Source: Atopsyche davidsoni
Lineage: Eukaryota; Arthropoda; Insecta; Trichoptera; Hydrobiosidae
Direction of reading: 5' to 3'
DNA: 64,000 nt
NCBI GenBank assembly: GCA_022113835.1
Contig: JAILWY010000012.1
Span: 6,448,001-6,512,000 of the forward strand
Shown one piece after another: positions 37,166-50,152 of the stretch; position 1 is the first letter of the stretch; every line of letters begins with the position of its first letter. The translations under genes were made by a program, and so were the position numbers. Under the pieces are notes generated by a model. It saw only the letters and a program-made list of their open reading frames with translations, did not search any database and was not told the DNA's origin.

Positions 37166-38253
37166 ATCTAATCAAAAGTAAATGTAATAAGTAAATAATA
37201 AAAACACAATAGATTACAATCGAAAAAGTAATTTCTATTATCGAAACTGGCTGCGGTACTTTCAAACAAAGCTGTCATATCTCTTGCTGTCAGTTTGGTT
37301 ATCCAGTCTGCTCATACATCTAAATATTGTCTCTGGTTTTTATCTTTATTTGAGCTAAAATCTCAGAATTCACACTTGTTTAGCCAGCAAGCCGTGTTAT
37401 TTATTTATAATCTTTGGAATAAAATCCAAAATTCTTTATTTTATTAATTAACAATCGTTATTAAATACGGTGTATGGCTATATTTTAATTCTATGCACAG
37501 GTCATGCGACAAAATGTGGCTTAGGTGATAGCGGACATGGATTTATTTTTTTTCGTTATTGAGTTTTTGTGTAACGAACAATTTGTGTAAAAAACAATTT
37601 ATTGCATTAAATGTTAACTAAATTAGTAAAAACGTTTGAAAATGCATTTATGACTTATTTAAATCTTTCAAAAGCGATAGATATTAAAGTAATTTAATGT
37701 ATGATGATAATAAGGATTCTTAAATGCTATGTTTTGTTTCATATTTGCAACGTTTCGTATTCGATCAATATTATTATAGACTTTTTCCATCATGGAAAAA
37801 ATTACATTTATTTTGAGGAATTTGAGATTTGATCTTTATTTATTTACAACCCAAATAATAAAGATACCAAAAAATCAAAATGGAATAAAATATAAAATGA
37901 ATATTATTTTTTTATTGTACTTGAATAATGACTTTCCCTCCAATCCACAGACAAACAAACTTCATTTGCGCTCACTGGCATCTCGACAAGAGATCCTGAC
38001 TGGCTTATCTCTGGTCTGTGTGGCTGTCTTTCAGTTTCTGTTATCGGATGACTATTTGTAAACTATATTCTTATTTAGTTTTCACTGTTGAAAAGTTCCA
38101 ACGGAGTCATAAAAATGACCCTACCTTCCATCAATATGAATATGACTAAATACCGATAGTGTCTGAAAATGATTTTATTCATTAAAAGTTAAAAGAAACA
38201 AATGAGAGGTTTTATCTTATATGGAAATATACACACATAACTTAAATTTGAAA
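37166..38253. promoter_or_regulatory. Shared upstream interval of TANGO6 and TAF5
   Basis: The two start codons diverge across about 1.1 kb. The interval has no strong GC island. A stretch at 37945-38060 is open and protein-like after a good splice acceptor (see findings), so part of the interval may be transcribed. The promoter role is inferred from layout alone. Confidence 0.4.
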
Positions 38254-41200
38254 ATGGCAGATAAAAATCCTCCCCTGGTAGCAGTATTGCAGCTCTTGCG
38301 CAAATACAATCTTAAGGTTTGTATTGTATTTATTTATTTTGATTAAATACTATAAGCTTTATCATGCGATACTTAATAATCAACAACTCTTTGTAAACAT
38401 TCCAGGGTACTGAAGAATTGTTAAGAAAAGAGGCCAATTTACTTGACGTTCATATTCCTGTGATTGATTCTCAGTCTGATGTTGATATAAACAATGTCCT
38501 ATCAACATACCACAGTGAAGGGGATCCTACGTCTTATGTATTTGCATTTGAAAACTTAAAAAAATTTGTTGAAAGTTCTCTAGATATTTATAAGGTAAGA
38601 TTAGTATTTTTTTAATTAAATATTTTACTAGAATTTTTCGTATTTTTATATCTTGATTTATTCAACAGCATGAATTATCAACTATTCTTTATCCATCTCT
38701 GGTCCATATGTATATGGAATTGGTATTGAATGGGCACAAGGAATATGCCAAAAACCTTCTCGATCAATTCGGTCCAGAACAAGAAGAATTTTATCAGGAT
38801 GACATACAGAAATTCTCTCAGATATCAAATAGAGCTCAAATCATCAATGATGATCTCGCTGAGACTTTTAAGTGAGTTGTTATTAATATATTGAAAATTT
38901 ATCCCATGATGTGGCATTTATTATGTATTTTAAGATTGATGTATACTGGTGTGACTATAAATTTAAAAAAAAAATTAAATAGTTATATTAAAATATTAAG
39001 TATTTTTTTAAACTTCTTTTCAGTTCTAATAAATTTGTGATACAAATATCAAGGGACACTTCCTCTTTACTAAAAAGATATTTACACGAGCAAAAAAATT
39101 CTTCTGTATTAACCAACATAGTTAACAACCGTTTACATTTGGAGTTGTATGAAGGCGGGGCTCGCAATCGCACCCAAGTTATTGCAACTGCGGGAGGACT
39201 TATGGGAGAGGGTTCCAAGCATGGTTTGCACTCTTCTCTTATTCTATTATTTAGTTGTAGATAAGTTTCAGTGCATTATTTTACATATTTAAGCAACTCT
39301 TTAAAATAACTTTTCAGAAAATCGTACTAAAGTATATTATGGTTTATTAAAAGAGCCAGATATACAAAGTCTTACAGTGCCAGCTGAAGATGATGAAGAA
39401 GTAGAAGAAGCACCAGATAAACCGAAAAAAAAGAAAAGCAAGAAGGATCCTCTATTTTCCAAGAAAACTAAATCTGACCCAAACGCGCCGCCTGTTGATA
39501 GAATGCCATTACCGGACTTGTAAGTACAATAATATTAGAAAATAGTGTATTTAAAAACTTTGAGTAAATATATGATATGATATAATATATAATATTTTAA
39601 TTTGCCATCAATAACATTAATTGATATAAATATTTTATAGAAAGGAAACGGACAAGATTGAGAAATGTAAGGCTCTTCGAGAAGCATCGAAGCGAGTAGC
39701 TCTCGGCCCAGACTGTTTGCCTTCAATTTGTTTTTATACAATGCTCAATTCTTTACACGATGTTACATGTGCTGACATTTCAGAAGATTCAAGCCTTTTG
39801 GCAGTCGGATTTAAAAATTCTTCAATTAAGGTACCCGGTTCTTTTTTAATATTTATGGTATACTCAGAGTGTAATCACAATGTTGCTTGTTTTCTTATTG
39901 TATCACAATAACAGGAAACATATATAATAGTAAAAAATATATATTGTAGGTCTGGTCACTTACTCCAAACAAACTTAGAGTTATGAAGCCTGTTGATAAA
40001 TTGGCTGACATTGATAGAGAAGCAGGTATTTATAATGTGCATTTTGAAATATTTTTTTGTATCACTTGAAATGAATGCATGGTAAAAATATGTTAATTTT
40101 TTAGTGGACGTCTTGGTTCGTATGTTGGATGAAAGAATGGGGGAAACAAGTAGGCAATTGCTCGGACACTCCGGTCCGGTCTACAGAGTGGGCTTTGATC
40201 CATACAAATCTCTTTTGATTTCATGTTCAGAAGACACAACTAGTAAGTATTTGAATTTATATTGTGTTTTAATCAAGGTATCTATTCATACATGATGAAA
40301 AATCTCCTAGAATTTTTTTTTTCATTGTGAAAAATGGAAATATTTCAGACATATTTGATAATTAAAATACAATAGCATGGTGTTCGTAGAAGCAGAAAAG
40401 CATTGCACACCCTATAAAATTAATTTTGTATGGAAAATCATTGGTGGCTTTGGTCACAATCTAAACTAAGCTTGTATTCAAGTGCAGGCATTCGTTGCTT
40501 CAATTTTCTTACTTTCAAAAGCTATCTCCTATAAGCTCAGTGTTTTATAATTCATTACAACATTGGTAATTGAAAGAGTATTATCAGATAACATACACTG
40601 CAGATGCATAGCCTTCTTCAAGGTCACCTAGGTTATTATACTGTATTTTCAATTATTTTATTACAGTTCGCCTCTGGTCTCTTCATGCTTGGAAGTGTGT
40701 TGTCTGCTACCGAGGCCACATGTATCCAGTATGGGATATTCGTTTTTCTCCACATGGACATTATTTTGCTACAGCCTCTCACGACAAAACAGCACGCCTC
40801 TGGGCTACAGATCATCATCAACCCCTTAGAATATTTAGTGGCCACTTTTCTGATGTTGATGTAAGTGAAATGAAATTATGTATGAGGTAAAATATATCGA
40901 TTTAATATTATATATGTCATTCTACATTTTTATTTCTGAGTATTTGTAATTTGATATTACTTATTTACAGTGTATACAATTTCATCCAAATTCAAATTAT
41001 GTGGCTACTGGGTCAAGTGACCGAACCGTCAGATTATGGGACTGTGTGACAGGAAATCAAGTTAGAATCATGACTGGACATAAGGTATACTTGCTAAATA
41101 ATGTTTTACATTGTAATTGTATGATTTATAATTATATTAAATAATAATTATTTTTTCAGTCAATCATCAATGTCATCTCATTCTCCACTTGCGGAAGGTA

Positions 41201-41786
41201 TTTGGCGACTGGCAGTGGAGGCGGCCAAATTCTAATCTGGGACATTTCTCAGGGGCACCTAGTTGCTGATTTTGCCTGCCATTTATCACCTGTACACGCT
41301 CTTGCTTTTAGTAGGGATGGTACCATTTTAGCATCAGGTAAATAAAATATTTTTTGGTGTCCAAACATTAGAACTCATGTTTACTCATTGTATTTTAAAA
41401 TTATACATTAACATATTACTTATGAAATTTGTAATATATAGAATAGTTATGATACAAAAAAGCAATATAACATGTCATGTTTAATTCTATAAACAACTTG
41501 TCTTCAGTTATTTCCGTTTTCTATTAAGAATATATTTTTATTTAATGATTAATATGAGCTATAATTATTTTTAGGATCACTCGATTGTACTCTCAAATTG
41601 TGGGATTTTACTATGTTGTCAGAAGAAATAGCAAACGAAGAAAATAACGGTTCGCATAACCCAGACGTGAAGACCGGAGATCGCTACTTGATGAGGTCCT
41701 ATGGAACTAAAAGTTCTCCAATCATAGCCTTGCATTTTACAAGGAGAAACCTGTTACTTTCCGTAGGAATGTACGAGTTCTCATGA
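38254..41786 (+). CDS. TAF5: TFIID subunit 5 (TAF5)
   Basis: Twelve exons join to 652 aa: 38254-38316, 38406-38594, 38669-38871, 39024-39223, 39318-39519, 39641-39830, 39950-40025, 40105-40242, 40667-40860, 40971-41084, 41160-41337 and 41575-41786. The N terminus has the LisH-like start (LLRKYNLKGTEELLRKEAN) and the TAF5 N-terminal domain 2 (about 50-170). A Lys-rich linker and the SDPNAPPVDRMPLPDL segment follow, then WD40 repeats from about 260 with RLW, KLW and TVRLWD blades. The end, HFTRRNLLLSVG, is typical of TAF5 rather than TAF5L. TAF5 is a scaffold of TFIID in the nucleus. A start at 38221 is also in frame, adding 11 residues, but 38254 has the stronger context. A poly(A) signal lies at 41917-41922. 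Confidence 0.96.
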
Positions 41787-42182
41787 GTGTGATTTTATTT
41801 CCACAGTGAATCTTAAATTTAATGAAAGTTGTATGATATGTTGGGATGTATTTTTATTTGTATTAAAAAATATACATACTTTTTCTTATAAAGACTTTTA
41901 TTTCAAATAATTCTGAAATAAATTTTTGTATTGCCATGGCAGTTACTCCTGAGTGTGTTAATGCAATGTCTGGTATTCTAGCCACAAGATCCAAATGTGT
42001 TATTTTCAATATTGATTTGCTATTCTGCCTTGGAAATGTAAGTGACTAAGCTTGTAATACCTATGTTAGAAATCATTAGGGATTTATAGGTAATAGTTTG
42101 TAGGGCACCGTTTTGATGGAAAACAACTACAAATGATGATGTGATGAATGGATATAACTTGACTTGCAATAAAATATCAATC
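41787..42182. other. Convergent 3' UTRs of TAF5 and INTS10
   Basis: The stops face each other 396 bp apart. A plus-strand AATAAA (41917-41922) lies above a minus-strand AATAAA (TTTATT on plus, 41897-41902), so the two transcripts probably overlap by a few tens of bases. The minus strand also has a protein-like open stretch here (see findings). Confidence 0.5.
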
Positions 42183-43934
42183 TCACAAAAAGCTTTGAAT
42201 TAAATGATTTCGTTCTTGCATAATAAACTCAAGTATGAGATTGATGACAGGTTCATTGCACCTTGCTACTTGGGCTCGCATGGCTTGTTTTATGTCTTCC
42301 TTTACACCTTTGTCTGCACCTCTCGTTCCGATTCTTCTTTGCCCTAAATGTTGTTGTGCATTGGGTAATATATCAAGAACAATACTCCCACCTTGATCAC
42401 TCCACAAATACATTAATTCTTCTAATATGTCTATGTTAATAATATACGACTGAAAGAGTGGGTAATGGAACACTCCACGTTGACGTATAGCTTCAAGCAG
42501 TCGCAAGAGCAATGTTTCTTCCTGAGGCCAATCCAACTGAAGCAAAACTATCATGTTTCCCGCTGCCAGGTCACTTATGTTTCCTACAGCTTTTATAGAG
42601 TGTAATAATAACTTGGCACAATAATGTACTACTCCAGATTTTGTTAACGGTAAAAAATGGACATGCCTGTGTGATCCTCCAATAATTAACCCTGGTTCGA
42701 GAAGACCTTCAATAATAGGCATTTGACTGAAAGCCACTAATATATGCTCTAAGCACAATGAATAACAAGCTTGGCAATACGTAACTGATGCTCGTGTTAA
42801 ACTAGCAGCCAGATTGATTTTTGAAGGTGGTGGCATTGCCGCTTCAAATCTCCCTTTATAAAGAGACATCTCTTCCATGAATGTTCCTAGCCATGGCTTT
42901 ATGTGTAACTGATTTGTTAATTTTATGAAGTCCGTTTTTAAGATTTCATTAGAATGTAAAAGTTCCCAGCAGTTTGCAGCAACTAAGAATATGTTAGCTG
43001 CACTTCCTGTTATTTCAACTTCACCTTTTCGACGTTTAGATACAGGCAAATCGGGATCTGAAAACGCCTCTAATAGAATCAAATTACCTCTATTTGCATT
43101 GTGCTCGTGAAGAGCTCGAAGCAGGTGGATAGTGCCACAGTAAATTACTTGTCTACAATCTTCAGAATTTCTTAAAAGGAACAGTTTTTGGAAATAGCTA
43201 TCTCTGCTTAGACTATTGGCATGAGTAATGAGGTAATTATCCCAACCCAGCTGCCTACCTGTCAATTCCACAATATCAAATAACTTTTGCCAAGGCTCTG
43301 ATATATCATTTTCTTTACCTTCATACATATAAGTATTGTAGAAGTCAATAGCTTTGACAAGTAATCGAACTAGCAGTCTAGGAGATTGGGGAGATTCTAA
43401 TAGGGGTAGGGTTTCCACAACTAGTAATCGAGCATAGCAATATTCCGAGCTGTGTTTTTCAGCACTTAATAATGTTTCCACCAATCTTCCTCCGTGTATT
43501 GCTACCGCTTGCGGAAATCTCTTCAGAAGAAGTAATAGGAGGCGACAGTGCTCCATAGTATCATCACTATGTTCAGCGCTAGCCAGTAACATTTTGTGTT
43601 GGACCTCCGGTGATATTCGCTGAAACATTTGCGAAAGGAAACTGTTGTCAGGCGTTTTCAATGAAGCTGTAATGGCATCAATTTCTGGCCACATTTGATG
43701 TGGTATTTGAGATGAATTTATCAATATGCTAAAACAATCCGCTGACTCCTGTAAATGACCAGCGGATTTTTCCATGATATAGGCTTCAAATTGAACACTG
43801 AAGTTTGTAGGAAATAGAGTCTTAGCGGTTAGCATCCAAGCTTTGGCAGCATACGGGTCTGTCTCTTGGGCTTCTTTAGCTCTCATAATTATATACTCCT
43901 CATCACTTAATTCTGCGGTGCTGGAAGGAAGCAT
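42183..43934 (-). CDS. INTS10: Integrator complex subunit 10
   Basis: An intronless frame of 583 aa, shorter than human INTS10 (710). Recognisable blocks are the N-terminal SDEEYIIMRAKEAQETDPYA with a helical TPR-like region, EPGLIIGGSHRHVHFLPLTK in the C-terminal half, and QRRIGTRGADKGVKEDIKQA near the end. Integrator is the Pol II-associated complex that cleaves nascent snRNAs and many paused transcripts. INTS10 belongs to its arm module with INTS13, INTS14 and INTS15. Being intronless in an intron-rich neighbourhood is unusual. It diverges from ATG3 with 483 bp between starts, and the Met at 43934 is the first in frame. Confidence 0.9.
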   Translation of the reverse strand: MLPSSTAELSDEEYIIMRAKEAQETDPYAAKAWMLTAKTLFPTNFSVQFEAYIMEKSAGHLQESADCFSILINSSQIPHQMWPEIDAITASLKTPDNSFLSQMFQRISPEVQHKMLLASAEHSDDTMEHCRLLLLLLKRFPQAVAIHGGRLVETLLSAEKHSSEYCYARLLVVETLPLLESPQSPRLLVRLLVKAIDFYNTYMYEGKENDISEPWQKLFDIVELTGRQLGWDNYLITHANSLSRDSYFQKLFLLRNSEDCRQVIYCGTIHLLRALHEHNANRGNLILLEAFSDPDLPVSKRRKGEVEITGSAANIFLVAANCWELLHSNEILKTDFIKLTNQLHIKPWLGTFMEEMSLYKGRFEAAMPPPSKINLAASLTRASVTYCQACYSLCLEHILVAFSQMPIIEGLLEPGLIIGGSHRHVHFLPLTKSGVVHYCAKLLLHSIKAVGNISDLAAGNMIVLLQLDWPQEETLLLRLLEAIRQRGVFHYPLFQSYIINIDILEELMYLWSDQGGSIVLDILPNAQQHLGQRRIGTRGADKGVKEDIKQAMRAQVARCNEPVINLILEFIMQERNHLIQSFL

Positions 43935-44417
43935 CTTCTTTTACTTCTTAATAATATCTTCTACACACACAGCATAAAGTAATTTTAATTTACTTGTATT
44001 TTCTTAGTTCGATTCTTGACGTTTCTTATAATTTAGTAAATCTTGAAGACAACCAATATTATTATCTCTGGAACAAACATAACACCAAACATGACACAAA
44101 AGTAAATTTTGTCTGTGGATATCAGTGCTGCCAGATGATTTTTTTAGTTTCAATATTATTTTTTAGTTAAAATAAAATAATGGGATGTCAATAATTACAG
44201 GCGTTTTTTTACCATTTAAATATTAATACCATGATTTAGTGAAAATATATTTTAGCGAATAATTTGAGTGCCATAATTAAATTTAAAAGTTTACTTCCAT
44301 ATCTATGCTTTATAGTGACGTTTCTGACAGTTCTTTCACGGCGAGTAATCAAAAATTTGTTAGTCCACGAGGCTAGTTAATTTTTATTGGATATATAATA
44401 ATTTTTTAATATTCATC
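43935..44417. promoter_or_regulatory. Shared upstream interval of INTS10 and ATG3
   Basis: Only 483 bp separate the divergent start codons, so the two genes must share promoter sequence. A small GC-raised patch (44310-44350) lies close to ATG3. No TATA box is evident. The role is inferred from the layout. Confidence 0.5.
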
Positions 44418-46460
44418 ATGCAGAATATGATAAATACTGTGAAAGGTACTGCGTTAGGAGTAGCGGAATATTTAACACCTGTTTTAAAGGTATTTATTCT
44501 TAATATTTTTCTTGGGATAGGATTTCTCTGAAAATACAATGACGCTTTATGTTTTTAAATTATTTTTATAGGAGTCCAAGTTTCGAGAAACTGGTGTCCT
44601 TACGCCGGAAGAATTTGTTGTGGCAGGAGATCACTTAGTTCATCATTGCCCTACCTGGCAGTGGGCAAGTGGAGAAGAATCGCGTGTCAAGTCTTACCTA
44701 CCGAGCGATAAACAGTTTTTAATAACTCGTAATTTACCATGCAGCAGGAGGTGCAAGCAGGTAAGTGTTAAAAATGCTTAATTGAAGCTACAATTAATTA
44801 ATTACTTCCATTGTTATGTCGATCAGGGAAATGTGTATATTTAAATAAATAGAACTGTATTTTTTAGACTTCCATGATTTGTTTTGATTTATTTATTTAA
44901 TAGATGGAGTATTGTGAAGACAATGAAAAGATCATCGATGATGAACAGGATTCGGAAGGAGGTTGGGTTGATACCCACCATTTTGAAGGTTCGGGAACAG
45001 CTCTAGAAGATAAGGTACATTTTCCATTCAATCTCTAATCCATATCAAATAATCAATTTTTTATGGTTAAAGTTCATGACATGAAGCATACTTTTTGCTA
45101 GGTATGTGAGATGACTCTAGAAAGTGCTACAGGAGACTCCGATGAACACGAATCTGATGCAGATGATGATAGTGGTAACGATGAAGAAGACGGTGAAGCA
45201 GAGGACATGGAAGCTTTCCAGCAAAGTGGCCTCCTTGATGAAGTTGACCCTGTAAGAATCTATAGATTGCAAATTTTAATAAAAAATAAACATTGAATAT
45301 AATTATGCTTATCATTCAAATTTGTTTTCTCAGTTCTGACCAATGAATTTTAATCAAATAAAAAATAAAAACAGCTAAACTGAAAACTCGATATATAAAA
45401 ATAATTGTATAAAAGTGCTACTTTTCTTTATACGGTTGAAAATATTTTTTATGGAGATTTTTGTCAGTGCAAAAAGCCAATTGGGATATTGGATATTTTT
45501 TCAATTAGAAATTGCTCTTGTTTTCAGTCAACTGCTCTCACACAAAGAAAGCCTCAACCCAAAGAGACTAAACAAGAAGGAGGTGAAATAGTGCACACCA
45601 GGACCTATGACTTGCACATTACTTATGACAAGTATTACCAAACTCCACGATTATGGTTGATTGGATATGATGAGGTAATTATATAACATATAAAATTGTA
45701 TGTAATTTCAAAGATGAAATCTTACCAACTTTATTATATATTAAAATAAAACAATTAAAATGAATACATAATATGTATGATCTTGATAAAACTAGTTTCA
45801 CCAACTTTCTATGTTGACATTTTCAAGCAGATTTCTGCTTAAAAATTAACTGTTGATAATAACCTCATTTTACTGATGAAAATCAACTTTTATTTTCATT
45901 ATAAAGAGTTTTATTTTTTATTTAAAAAAATATGAGACCTCAAAAAAAATCTGATGGACTAAAATCGACTCCTAGTTGGGAAACTCTGATCTAGCATGTG
46001 ATGCTGTTTCTTGTTCAGTTGTTTGCAATATAAAAACAGTGATATTTTAGTAAAAATCTTATTTCTAAAAATTGCATTTAACTAATGTTTTTTTAGAAAC
46101 GTTCTCCTTTGACTGTGGAACAGATGTATGAAGATGTCTCACAAGATCATGCTAAGAAAACAGTCACTATGGAGTCTCACCCTCACTTGCCCGGACCAAG
46201 CATGGCTTCCGTTCATCCTTGCAGGTTTGTATTTCTTTTTATTTTATTCCATTCACTTAAATAATATTTGGTTTCCCTTTTATTATGTAATAATTTTTGC
46301 ATTTTTCAGGCACGCCGAGGTTATGAAAAAAATTATACAAACCGTTTTGGAAAACGGTGGTGAACTTGGAGTTCACTCTTACCTCATAGTCTTTTTGAAG
46401 TTTGTTCAAACTGTCATTCCCACTATAGAGTATGATTTCACCCAAAACTTTACAATATAA
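44418..46460 (+). CDS. ATG3: Autophagy E2 enzyme ATG3
   Basis: Seven exons (44418-44489, 44572-44760, 44904-45014, 45102-45251, 45528-45674, 46097-46224, 46310-46460) join to 315 aa, against 314 in human. The N-terminal amphipathic helix ([19 protein letters not shown]) senses membrane curvature. An acidic flexible region (about 110-175) carries the ATG7-binding segment. The E2 core contains [19 protein letters not shown] and the catalytic cysteine in SVHPC (Cys 265). The end YDFTQNFTI is conserved. ATG3 transfers ATG8 proteins to phosphatidylethanolamine in growing autophagosomes in the cytosol. All key features are present. A poly(A) signal lies at 46789-46794. Confidence 0.97.
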
Positions 46461-49400
46461 ATTTAGAGATATTGCAAGTAAACCTACTTTTGTATAAGTG
46501 GCACTATTTTTGATATTATTGCTGTTTTCAATTTGCAGTGCCTGCTGCCAACAAAGTTTTTGAATTTAATAGGCTAGCACGCAAAGCTAGCTAGTAAGTA
46601 AATACGAAAGTTGCTATAAATTCAATGTCGGGTGCATTTTTTTTTTAGAAATATTGATGTTTTTAACTATCTTTATTAAATTAACTGGTTTATGTATTTT
46701 TATAAAAATAATTCGCATTTAATTTTATAAAAAATAAGTAATAAATATGCCATAATTGAAAATGAAAGTCCAAGGCCGAAGACATTAAAATAAAGCTTTT
46801 AAATTGTCAATTAGATTTTAAATGTCATTTATTATTTTCAAAGGTAAATTTTTAACGGGGCTGCGAAGGTCCATCTTCCAGTATTTAAAGTAGAGACAAT
46901 AGTTGGTTGAGATATAATATATTTAAAATGTTTCTTATTATAACTAGTCAGGATAAAAGATAGTACTGCTTTATTATTTTTTTTACTTGATAATCGTAGG
47001 AGATAAAGTGGAAGCATACCGATATTTTAAATAAAAAGTTTCTCAGTGAAGTATGTAAATTTTATTAAAAAATACTAGTCTAAAACTAAAATAATTTTAT
47101 GCTTTAATAAATAAGTTGGTATGTGTTGTATTAATTTTTCGAGATTGTTTTATTTTTCAATATTCATTCTTTATCACATAAAATTTGCTACAGGTATCTT
47201 TTTAATTAAAAATATATTTAAGTATCTTTTTAAGTTAAAATAATTTTTAAAGGCTTAAGTTGTGATATTATTAATTTAAAAAGTGTAATGTGTAGGCCAA
47301 CATCAACATATTTATAAGTTTCTTAGTACCATTTATGATATTTCAGTTTTTATGTATTTTTATTTGAATAATGTTAGTATGAAGCTGAAAGGTTTTAGGT
47401 TTATAGCGCACATGTTTCCATTATCCACAAGTTCAAGTCCATTTGAGAGCTAAAATCTCACAGTAAGTCATATTTATGTGGGTATTGCACTATTCCAATA
47501 TTTTATAAAATTATTTGGTGAAAATATTTGATGTAGTGCAATGGGAGTCATTGAGAGAATATTCAATGGTTAAATAGAAAAAATAATAAAATTAAAGGTG
47601 TACTTATTTATGTAAAAGATGTCTGATAATGTGAGTTTGAAGATTTTGTATATTTGATTTAACGTAAATGTGACATGACATAATGAAATAATATTTGGTA
47701 ACTATTGAGCACGGAATATATAAATTATTGAAACGTGTTGATAATTTTTCTTCAAAGAGTCTATGTTATGTGTTCATATATCGTCATTCATTGCCATATG
47801 TCTTCAAATCGTTAGCTATGTTAAATAATGTGATAGTGTGATACCCCACTTTTTCAAGCTAATATTAAATCCATGGCATAAATGTGTGTAAATTTGACAT
47901 AATATTTGTAATTGCAAGTTGATGCTAGCCTCAATAAATAAAATTACACGATTCTTAATTGTGTAAATAGTGCATATTGTGATGATTGATACTCGCTGTT
48001 CTGATACTTGCAAATTAATTATTATGTGATAAGAGTTATTTTTAATTACATTCTATTACAATACATATTTTATGCAAGCAATTAAACTGCTATACGAACA
48101 TAATAAAGAAAATATGCCTATCGAGTTGCATTGTAATAATACATTCATTGACATTTATGAAAATGTATGATAATAAAAAAAGTGCATAAAGAATTTAGTT
48201 TATTATTTAATCTAATGTATTCATTTATAAAATGTATATCATTTTATAATGATGAACCCTACAATTTTTCATTTTTAATACTTTGTGCTGGGTGGTTATT
48301 TATGAATTAATATTTTGTGTATTAGGATATATCTTTTCTATAATAGTATGTATATAAATAATCTACATTAATATTTTTAAGCTTTATTTACATTGAATAC
48401 ATATTGTTAGATTACATTTGTATGTAGTTACTATTATCTATATAAATGCAAAAGGCCTCGTCAAGTAAAGAAAATAAATGTATTTCAAACAATAACTGTT
48501 TGATATCATTAAATTAAATGCTTATAGGTTAAAATATAGAATATTTGCTCAAAAATTTCTCACTGAAAAGAATTCATATCAATAATCAATTATATTAGAT
48601 TTTTAAATTTAATATCATAATAATATCACAAATAAGTACATACTTTATGATAAGTATGTTTAATTATAGCAAAACAATTAAATAATATTGGATTCAAAAA
48701 TTAAAAAATTAAGTCACCTGTTGGCACAGCATGTTTTTAGTAGGTAAAAAATTAAATGATTATGAACACAATTAAGTAAACAGTTTTTAGACATTTTCTT
48801 ATTGTGAATTCTTTCGCCACATGAAGAAATTGTCAAAACTGTTTTCAAGTTTAAAAAAATATTTACTTTGGTTAATGAATATAGTTTTTGGTGTACTATA
48901 AAATAAATTTAATTACAAATACATTGTTAAATAATACATAATATAACACTATCAGATCAATGTTACTATATAAAAAGTATACTTCTAGCTTACAACTATA
49001 TGCACTAACATACACGATACATCAGATATTCAAATTAAAGGTGGATAGTGGATCTCTAGAAAATCTCCAGTCACAAGCGGTGCGTAAAGAGCTGTATGAA
49101 TGGAAGTATATAGATATTTTTATCGATTTGTATGTTAATCTGTATTAAATGATTTTATAATACTAAATTCCCTCTAAAATGAATATCATTACTAAAAATA
49201 TTCCAATATATTTATGCAGAGCATATTGAAGCTTTTTTGTCCTAAAGTTTTGTGTATAGAATGAGATATAAATACATAGAATTAAAAAAGGTAGTATTTA
49301 TAGCATAAGCATGGCAAGATTACTATTGCTACAATTTATATCACTCAGGTATTTTATGAATAAGGATAGTTTGAGTTAGAACATTTGGTTTTAGATTATT

Positions 49401-50152
49401 GCTCCAAAATACTGCACTTGTGGTAAATATATATAATCACATTATTTTTGCAGTAGACATGAGCAACAGAAGCTAATAGTGAAATGCAGGCAGTAATATA
49501 GTTTATTTAATTAATTTCATATTTGTAAACCTTGATTGACAGTCGTTGCCCGGAGGCTGTTATGTTCCATCATCCTATTTAAAAGCTAACTCTAAGCTGA
49601 ATCAAGATTAATGTTTCATGTTTGTAAACTACAAACATGTCTTAAAAATAGTGTAAATATATATAATTTATTGCTTTACAGTTTATTGTACTGATTTTAG
49701 AAATTATTATCCTTCATAGGTTTTGGCAGTACTTATTATGGCAACAGAAATAGGAAACGACTTAACTGGCGTACAATAAATTTTGCAGTACATGGATTTT
49801 TTTATACAAAGAAAATACAGCTTTGAACTTTGAAAATACCATTTTTTCAATTTTAATTTGTCATAATTAATAAAAAAATTAATTTAATAAATGTAAAGAT
49901 ACAATGATAGTATGTCAGTTAAATCAATTCTGATTTTAAGCATTGATATATAATAAATAAACACCAGAAAAAACCCAACAATGGGAATAATCCAGAATTA
50001 TGAGTGAAAAAAATGTTTAGCCAGAAGTTCCGCAGCAGATATTTTTTTGTAAGTCAGTACTAATCCTAGCTGCTGAGAGTTGCATTTATGTAATATAAAA
50101 AGCAGATATAATATTGTTACAGTTTTAGGGTAGCTTCAGAATTCAGTAATAC
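46461..50152. other. Convergent tail region of ATG3 and the ZAD gene
   Basis: 3.7 kb of AT-rich sequence with no recognised gene. It holds the ATG3 3' UTR (poly(A) signal at 46789-46794, with many later AATAAA words) and the 3' UTR of the minus-strand ZAD gene. A short open stretch at 49040-49147 (VDSGSLENLQSQAVRKELYE) looks faintly protein-like but has no partner exon that I can find. Confidence 0.45.

Noticed and set aside
49040..49148. Short protein-like stretch in the ATG3/ZAD-gene interval
   Set aside because: No partner exon or domain, and too short to support as a gene.
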